Source of the DNA: Heliocidaris erythrogramma | Taxonomy: Eukaryota; Echinodermata; Echinoidea; Camarodonta; Echinometridae | DNA length: 64,000 bases | Direction: 5' to 3' | Assembly (NCBI GenBank): GCA_025617745.1 | Contig: CM046856.1 | Coordinates: 40,360,888 to 40,424,887, forward strand | Part shown: piece by piece, positions 37,301 to 46,300 of the stretch | Layout: every line of letters starts with the position of its first letter | How positions within the stretch are numbered: position 1 is the first letter of the stretch | Notes under the pieces: model-generated | Seen by the model: the letters and a program-made list of their open reading frames with translations, nothing else | The model's database searches: none | What the model was told of the DNA's origin: nothing | Position numbers and translations under genes: made by a program

Positions 37301-40300
37301 GCAATAAATACAGAGTGTACCTGAATAAATATTTGTGTGGTACACACTCTCAAGGTAAAAGGCAGGTAAAGTATTGAAGTAAAATTGACCCGTAACTGTA
37401 AAGAAATTAACTTTGAAACACTAGTAACATATGATTCAAATCCCTGAACAGATACTACATGGAAAAAAGGGAGGCAGTATTGAGTTAAGGAATGAGAAAA
37501 AAAAAGCTCCAAGAATGAATGTAGCACTAAAACCTGAATTCAGAAGACATTGAAGTTCAACATTTGTTGAGGAGCTCCCCTTTTGGCATCTTACACCTAC
37601 ATGAAATTATGCTCGATGAGTAGTTGAGAACTACCAAAGTCCTCTGAAAATTTTCCAATTTGGAGGCCAGTTCCAGGCTCCCATGTTACAGTTTGATTTA
37701 ATGATTATATTGAGAGTTGAATAGTACAGTTCATGAATACCGCCATAAAACTTTTGAAACATTCTTTTTTTTTTGTCCGAAAAGATGCACAAGACTTGAA
37801 TGAAATAAGTCATGAGTACAAAACTCTCTACCTAGCATGTGTGAAGAACATTCTTCAAAAGCTCATTGTACCAAGAATTCTTGGTACAATGAGCTTATGA
37901 AGAGACCATTGTGAATTTTGAAAAGCGACAGTTTCCTTTGATGTGTGCTCACTCATAAACTTGGTCAAATAAAATGTTCTTCACACACGCTCACTAGAGA
38001 GTTGAGGGACATTGCAAAATTTTATTACTGGTCATTTCTCAGTTAAAAATGCTACTTTCATGAGGACAGCAGTTACATTCCTATGAATGGACATGCCTAT
38101 AATCTAAAAAATACACAACTAACACATATCTGAAATATTGTCTCTTGTTTAGAAGAACACAGTTTTCCTCTTGATTACAATTTTGAAAGAATGCACAAGT
38201 GGCTAATTGTTAAGTATAACAAGTACAAGTATAACATGTACATTATCAGTCTCCTCTTCTCATGATCAAGGATACTGCAGGGCTCTGAGTAAGAGTAAAG
38301 TCTTCAATAGTATTTCTGTTTTTTAAATGTCACCTACATTATTGTTTCAGTTTCATGTTCAAAAGTGAGGATTTCCCAAAGATATTCCCCTATTCTTATG
38401 ATACATGTATTTTCATAACTATGCAAATTTCATACATTGCCCCAACAGAAGAATACATTTTTTTAATCATTTTTGTAATCTGACTTCCAAGTCCACTTTT
38501 TTGAGGAGACAAGTAAAAAGTAAATTAAAAAAGGCTTGTCAAATAGATAAGACATTTACATTATGACTTGACATTATCTCAGAAATTTAAAGTGTCATTA
38601 CAAAGACTAGCAAATGATAAGTTAATCTTATATGAATGATTCTAAACATGTACGTACGAGTCACACATGCTGCTACATATAAGTACTCCTCTGAGCCCAA
38701 TCACGGTACCACGTGCCCACAGATCCACTCTTACTAACGCAGCTAAGACATGCTCGCCGAATTCCTCACGTACCTACATGTACATGTAGGCAGAATGCTT
38801 CGCTCAGGTCCAATCCCTTAGACATAAGCTTGATCCTGCCGAGCCTCAGACTGAACAAAATGCCAGCTTTCCTGCCATGCAGATAAAAGGAAATGAACAA
38901 TTAAAAAAGAAAGTGTCAATTTAATTTACACAATGGCAGAAGAAAAAAGAATGCATCATCTTCCCATTTCCAAATATCATTATCAAAGTTGTAATAAAAT
39001 GTTTTTGTTCATATCTACATATTTAAATCATTCTTTTTATTTAATTTCACAACATTCTTGCAAGAAAACATCAAAATATTTTCAGAAAATGTCTTCCTGA
39101 GCAACTATTGCACAGTAAATTTTATTAGATCCTCCGGATTCGTCATTAAATTTGATACATCTAACAAAATTTATACACCGAATGATCAGATGCATCAGAT
39201 GCCGGCCATGCAGCCTCTACATAATGTTTGAATAATTTTGGCTCTTTTCAGGGACACTATAGGTCTATCTACTCATAAAATAATGTAGCATCGCTTATTT
39301 GATTTATGAAACATACATGCAGAAAGTTGATACCCACCATAGCACAAAAACAACGAATAGGCTACATGTATATGAATAGGTGGAACTACAAGCTTAACTG
39401 TCTTAAGTACTCATTCATTACTCTCACTCATCAACTGTCGAGTGATGCTCAGTACAAAAATACCCATCAAGAAAGTGAATAATATTAAATGAATTGCTAT
39501 TACTTCATAAAATACATTGCCATTGCTCACCTTTGAAATGAAGTTTATAATCCAGAAATCTTGTAGGCACATAATTATGTTCTGCCTTTCACTTGCAAAG
39601 ACCGCGTTAATGTAACGGCTGGCATATTGTGCGCATGTGCCAAACTCTGTGTCTGCCATAGAGTTATACACAGAACTCAACTCTATGGTGTGTACCGGTG
39701 TACCAATACATGTGTGTGTCTGTGTGTGTGCAGTTGCTTGTGCATCTAGTCTATTAGATTCAGACCATTTTGCAATGAAATGTAATATGTTGGTAATCAA
39801 TAGGCCTACGCGTCGCGATGGTATTGATGCTTAATAGCACTTTAATTTGGGGCCCGTAACATAAAGAGATAACTCAATCTTACGATTGATCAATCGTAAG
39901 TCTATGGCAAACCATGTACTAAAGAGTTACAATTGATTGTAAGATTTATTGTATCTTTATAAATGTTACAGGCCCCTGATATTAAACATATTAAAGTGTT
40001 CAGAATTCACTAACTGATTGAAATAATTCAATGTGTTTCGAGCTATTCATTCTGAGGCATCTTCTGAGGGTATGAAAAATTCCATAGGAAATACCACAAA
40101 GAAAAACTATACCACAAATTACCATACAGCGGTGCTGTGTTATTTATATAGTACAGTGGTATGAAAAATACCTTAGGAAATACCACAAAGAAAAACTATA
40201 GCACAAAAATACCATACATATATATAGTACAGTGTAATACCACAGGGATGAAAAGGCCCACACAGATTCCTGTGGTACTGCAGATGTGATCGCCTGTGGT

Positions 40301-43300
40301 AGTCATGTGGTAAAAGAAATACCACAGGAAATACTACAAAGAAAAATGTACCACAGAAATATCATACAACAGTACGTGCTGTGTTATTTATGTGGTACAG
40401 TGTACACGGCTGTAAAAGATACCACACAAATCATAAATAACACAGCACTATCGTATGATATTTCTGTGGTACATTTTTCTTTGTAGTATTTCCTGTGGTA
40501 TTTCTTTTACCACATGGCTACCACAGGCGATCACATCTGCAGTATACCACAGGAATCTGTGTGGGCCTTTTCATCCCTGTGGTATTTTTAGGTCCAAGTA
40601 TGTACCACAGGCTACTCCTCTGCAGCACCACATGAATCTGTATGGTATCTCTTACAGCCTTGTCACACTGTACAACAGTACAGCACTGTTGTATGATATT
40701 TCTGTGGTACATTTTCTTTGTAGTATTTCCTGTGGGTAAATGGGTACCACATGGGTACCGCAGGCGACACATACCACAGGAATCCGTGTAGGCCTTTTCA
40801 TCCCTGTGGTATTTTTAGTTCCAAGTATGTACCACAGGCTATACTCCTCTGCAGTACCACATGAATCTGTGTGGGCCTTTTCATCCCTGTGGTATTTTTA
40901 GTTCCAAGTATGTACCACAGGCTATACTCCTCTGCAGTACCACAGGAATCTGTGTGGGCCTTTTCATCCCTGTGGTATTTTCTGTGGTATTACACTGTAC
41001 TATATAAATACCACAGCACTGCTGTATGGTATTTTTGTGGCATAGTTTTTCTTTGTGGTATTTCTTATGGTATTTGTCATACCACATGGGTACCACAAGC
41101 CACATCTCTGCAGTACCACATGCTTATGTGTGGTACCTCTTCATCCCTGTGGTATTTTTAGTTCCAAGTATGTACCACAGGCTACTCCTCTGCAGTACCA
41201 CAGGAATCTGTGTGGGCCTTTTTGTCCCTGTGGTATTTTCTGTGGTAGCACACTGTACTATATAAATACCACAGCACTGCTGTATGGTATTTTTGTGGTA
41301 TAGTTTTTCTTTGTGGTATTTCTTATGGTATTTTTCATACCACATGGGTACCACAGGCTACACCTCTGCAGTACCACATGCTTATGTGTGGTACCTCTTC
41401 ATCCCTGTGGTATTTTCTGTGGTACTATAAAGTACCATAGAAATACCACAGGAATACCACAGGATATTTTTGTAAGGGCAAGGGCTAGCCCGACGCAGTG
41501 TACTAGTACACCGTCTGTGAATAAAGCCCCAAAAGTGAGGAAAACGGCAAAGTAATTTCATTAATTTACCGTGAAGGAGGTTGACTCAGGAAAAATCCGA
41601 TACACCAAAATGAGTGTGAAAACATGGTGAACAGGATTTTTATTGCGAAAGGCAACCAAAAACGCTTTTGGAGGTAAAAATCTCGCAATTTAGGTTAAGA
41701 CTTAGCTTCATAGATGTCACTTCTCTGACGGGCGAGAACGGAAGAGGAAGAGTACGGCGGTGGCGCGATTGGATTGGTGGTGGACGGGGAGTACGTGCGC
41801 GCAGGCAGGGACTGCGCGTTTTAGACTTAGGTTTTCTCGAATGACGGCATAGTTTGGGAAACTAGCAAATAGGTAGATACATCGATTTATTGCTGTAAAT
41901 ATCATTATCATCATCACTGTCATGATGATATAATGATCATGATTGTCATCAACATCATTATCATCATCACTGTCATGATATTCATGATGATGCTGATGAT
42001 TATCATCCACTTCATTATCATCATCACTGTTATGATGATATAATGACGATGATGGTGATGATATAATATCACCGTCATGATAATCATCACCATTATCATG
42101 ATTGTTATCTTGCACAAATATTATCACATCTTCCAATTACCGTTTCAGACATTTTTCTAAATTCCTGTCCTCAAGAAGCATCTCCATGCGTGGCATTCTT
42201 GACTTCCCATCTTCAGTTTAGTATTTCCCCATTATTATGATCATCCTGATTACAACCATGATCATACAAATTGAAAGACAGACCACCTAATTCGTCCTCA
42301 TGACGAATTAAATTCTAGTTTGTCATTATAGTTTCCAAGAAGTCGAAGTTCTATAAAATACTCACGTGGCACTTCGGTTGAACAGGCTATATTATAGGTC
42401 CATAATTAAAGGGGCTGAATGCCTTGACCATGTCCGCCTGGAGTACTCCATGCAACTTGCGAGCGGGATAATTTTCAATTTTGAAGAGAACAGACACAAT
42501 AAAAAATGCCCATCTCTCTCTCCTTTTCTAGTATGCTTTCTATATTTCCCTATTATATTCCATTACCGCAGATTTAATTTTAGTCTTATCATGCTTATCA
42601 CTGCTTATCTTCCCATGTTATCTTTGTGTGATGTTTTAAGTAATCTATCTCCTTGTATTGTATTTCCTGTCCAATTTTTAAAGATCAAAATGCATCATTG
42701 AGCACTTAAGTTTCGTCCTATAGTCTGACAGGAATCAATAATCATCCAAATGTCATATGTCAAAGATAGTTTATTAAAATGTCATTCAACAGGTTCATTA
42801 TTTTTTGTCAGATTTCATTCGACCTGGCAATCCGCTGCAAAATGTTATCATCAAATCCATCTATGGGAAGTCGATTTCAAGAAATTGTCATTCAAATTCG
42901 TCACATAGACAAGACCTACAACGACCGGGTGACGATTTTGAATACCTCTTTGAACTCTTTCAGTCTTTGACAAAATCGATAGCAAAATAAACAAGAGCCC
43001 CAGGGGGGCACGACGCTCACCCGAGGTGGATCAATTCACATCTGGTGCATGTTCTCTCTAGCACCACCAGGAGATATGTTAGAAATTGAAACAACTAGGA
43101 GGATGTACATGTACATGAGATGATGTTAGAAATTAACATAATTCCCCCCCCTTTCCATCACCCAGACTTCGGGGTTGACGTCCCAAACTCAACTAAAGCC
43201 ATCCGCCTGAAGCCGCGCGCTCCGAGGCTGGCAAACTGTGGGGTAACACCAGTGGGCAACTTATCTGCAGCTCTCCTCCCTCCCCCATGTACGAAAGTAC

Positions 43301-46300
43301 GAGGGAGAGTTCTGGAAGGCCGAGTCGTCTTGCGAGACGACTCTTCGCAAGAAGCAGGTATCCGTGACCTAACTCATTTGTGTTAAAGTTCTCGAACAGG
43401 TAGCGTAGTCAAGGGACTAGCAGAATAGGTACAGGTATATACATGTATGATTTATTGCAGTAAATTCAATCATTTATTAAAGGGAAATCCAACCTTAATA
43501 GCAAGTTGCTTTGAAAGTAAGAGGAAAAATCAGAGAAGCAGATTGATAAAAGTTTGAACGAAATCGGACAAGCAATAAGAAAGTTACGAATTTTTGAAAG
43601 TTGTAATCACTACGCATATGGAAATTTCAAATTGGCCGAATAGGTCATGTCCCTGTGATGTAGATGTGGACAACTCCCCCATTTGCTCCAACACACAAAA
43701 TGACTAAAATGTCACTTTTTTCAAAATGTATTACTTAGTAGGATCTTTTTCTTTCATGGGGACCTATAACAATATGCTCTGTCCAATATATTTTGAGCTG
43801 TGCCGTGAGGGTTAAAGCGCCTCGAAGAAAACCGCAAATTAATGATATTTTTGTGTACGACAAATGGGAGAGTTGTCCACAAACATGCAACAATCAACTC
43901 ACCAAATTGCCAATTTGAGATTCGCATAGATGTAGTGATCTCATTTTTCAAACATCCATAACTTTCTTAGTCCTTGTCCGATTTCTTTCAAACTTTCACC
44001 ATCCTGTTTTTCTTATTTTTCTGCTTTCACACCAATCAACTTATTACCAAGGTTGGATTGCCCTTTAAAGAGATAGGTGTTGCGATTGATTTCAAGTTGC
44101 ATTGATTCAAATCAATCGCAACTCTTTAAAAGACGGGGCCCAGATCTGCTATTGTGCACATACATGTAGTCTGAACCTGTTTGGACATTACGAGGCAAAA
44201 GTGCACCATGGTTTATATCTTATTGAATTTTTCCACTCGGGATTTTCAAGTGGATTATCGCCTATGTCTTCTGAATGGGCCTTAATTTCGTTCTCATATT
44301 TATTGACAAGGATCAGAAACTTGTGCGAGTTTTGCAATTTGTGAAAGTTTCATTTGGCTAACTATGGGACTTAAACAATGAGCTTTTGCAATTTCCAAGA
44401 GTTTCTTGCAGTCAAAACAGCTGATATTTAACAGTTCGCAAATGTTTTTTTGTTTTTACAAAATGTTTATGTGACAATGAACTGACCTGACAAGCAAGAC
44501 TTTGATTTGTTTGGTCCATAACAGCTGAAGGGCCACATCTTCCCACTCTCCCATTCCTCCATGTCATACTGGATACCATCCCTTAGTATGGAAGCAGTAG
44601 CAAACAAAATGAAGAATAAGAAACAAAATAAATAACTGCAGAGTGGGGCATTTGATTTTGGCAATAAAAAAGTATGGTCTTCACTCATTTCCAGGAACAA
44701 GAACTAGATGAAGCTTCGACCGCGCGCAGTCGGAATTTATGCCTCCGCCATCACCAGATTGGAAATGTATGGCATACATGTACACTCTAAAAAGGATTAG
44801 TCCAACAAAATGACAAATCTTTTCACTTAAAATGCACAGGAGACAGAAAATTTATTTCATTTCATTTTCATATAAAAAACTTACGTTTGATGACTTACAA
44901 TCATTAAATACACCAAGGAAATAGGAAATATTTTATAGCAAATAACCACTGTCCCCTAGAAATGTCTAAAATAGGTTGGCCTAGACTTCATACATCACAA
45001 ACCATTTTTATGTATATAATGACCTCTATGACCTTTGAGAACTTGAGACCCCAAAAATCTAATCAGTTCATCGTCCCTCACATATGCATACATGGGCCAA
45101 GTTTGAAGCTGATCTGTCAAACAGTTCTTCAGTTATTGCGAGAACTAACCATTTTTATGTACATAATTACCTCTGTGACCTTTGACCTTTGACCTTGAGA
45201 CCCCAAAATCTAATCAGTTCATCGTCCCTCCCATATGCATACATGAACCAAGTTACAAGCTGATCCGCCGAACGGTTTTTAAGTTATCGCGAGAACGAAA
45301 AGGGTACGGACGGACGGACGACCCGAAAAACATAATGCCTCCGGCACCACCTACAGTGGGCGGAGGCATAAAAACAGGATAGTGAAGTTTGAAAGAAATC
45401 GGACAAGGAATAAGTTATGGATGTTTGAAAAATGATATCATTACATCTATGCGAATCGCAAATTGGCAATTTGATGAGTCGATTGTGACATACTTGTGGA
45501 CAACTTGTGGACAACTCTCCCATACTTGTGGACATACTTGTGGACAACTCTCCCATTTCTTGACACAAATTTATCATTAATTTGCGGTTTTCTCAGAAGC
45601 GCCTTTACCCTCAGGGCAGTACTCAAAATATATTGGAGACAGCATATTGTTATAGGTCCTCATGAAAGAAAAAGATCCAACTAATTTAAACATTTTGAAA
45701 AAAGTGACATTTTAGTCATTTTGTGTGTTGGAGCGAATGGAGGAGTTGTCCACAGCTTCATCACAGTGACATTACCTACTCGGCTAATTTGAAATTCCCA
45801 TATGAATAGTGATTACAACTTTCAACAAGAGCCCCAGGGGGCAGGACGCTCACCTGAGGTGGATCAATTCACATCTGGTGCATGTTTTCTCTAGCACCAC
45901 CAGGAGATATGTTAGAAGTTTGAGATGATGTTAGAAGTTAACATAATTCCCCCCCCCCCCTCCCCACCCCATGGTCTACAATGTCATGTATTATAACTTT
46001 CATTTTTTGTCTATAGAGGTATCTCCATACACAATACCAAGTCTAAGCTATTCCTGGTTCTGGAGAAGAAGATGTTTGAAATTTACATAGCTTTTACACT
46101 TGGGGGCCCTCCCCCTGGGGGCCACATGTACCATTTTAGCAATTTTGGGTCCCCTACCCCTAAGGATGATTCCTACCAAGTTTGGTTGAATTCCGATCAT
46201 GTGTTTTGGAGAAGAAGATGAGAATGTATATTTTGCCTGGCAGTGCCCCCCCCCTCTAGTATGTTACCCCCACAGAGCTAGAAATGCATAACTTTCTTAT

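Larger units (their letters stand above)
36831..40071. other. Unique AT-rich core of the TIR element
   Basis: It includes a MITE (37826-37997), a GC-richer block at 38690-38830 and a small TIR element at 39849-39976. No reading frame is convincing. Confidence 0.5.
35349..41479. mobile_element. 6.1 kb TIR element with TACCACA minisatellite arms
   Basis: The ends GCCCTTACAAAAATTTTCTG and (complemented right end) GCCCTTACAAAAATATCCTG match over about 26 bp (24 identical), each running into TGTGGTAT. Both arms (35349-36830 and 40072-41479) consist of short TACCACA/TGTGGTA units, mostly 13 bp, in mixed orientation. The 3.2 kb centre is unique AT-rich sequence with a MITE. No transposase is present and no target duplication is obvious. 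It lies inside the 5' region of DIRS copy 2. Confidence 0.7.
30464..41897 (-). mobile_element. DIRS-type retrotransposon, copy 2, split by a 6.1 kb element
   Basis: Inverted terminal repeats of about 150 bp (30490-30643 versus 41738-41880) share AACGCGCAGCCCCTGCCTGC-type sequence, CCAATCCAATCGCGCC and GGTAGATACAT. The ICR at 30697-30795 is the complement of the left end (TAGTTATAATTTTCTT) followed directly by the complement of the right end (ATTTACAGCAATAAATC), which fixes both termini. The minus strand carries broken gag, RT, RNase H and recombinase. The 35349-41479 TIR element lies in its 5' region. A different subfamily from copy 1, more GC-rich, and same orientation as NUP42. Confidence 0.85.
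29292..44486 (-). other. NUP42 large intron (15.2 kb), a transposon nest
   Basis: Bounded by GT at 44486 and AG at 29292. It contains a Helitron-like fragment (29838-30462), DIRS copy 2 (30464-41897) with an internal TIR element (35349-41479), another Helitron-like 3' end (41898-42318), a DIRS-end-like patch (43151-43466) and a TTAA foldback (43481-44064). Confidence 0.85.

Noticed and set aside
39411-39800. 129-codon minus-strand ORF
   Set aside because: Crosses a (TG)n microsatellite, no domain, AT-rich composition, no splice support.
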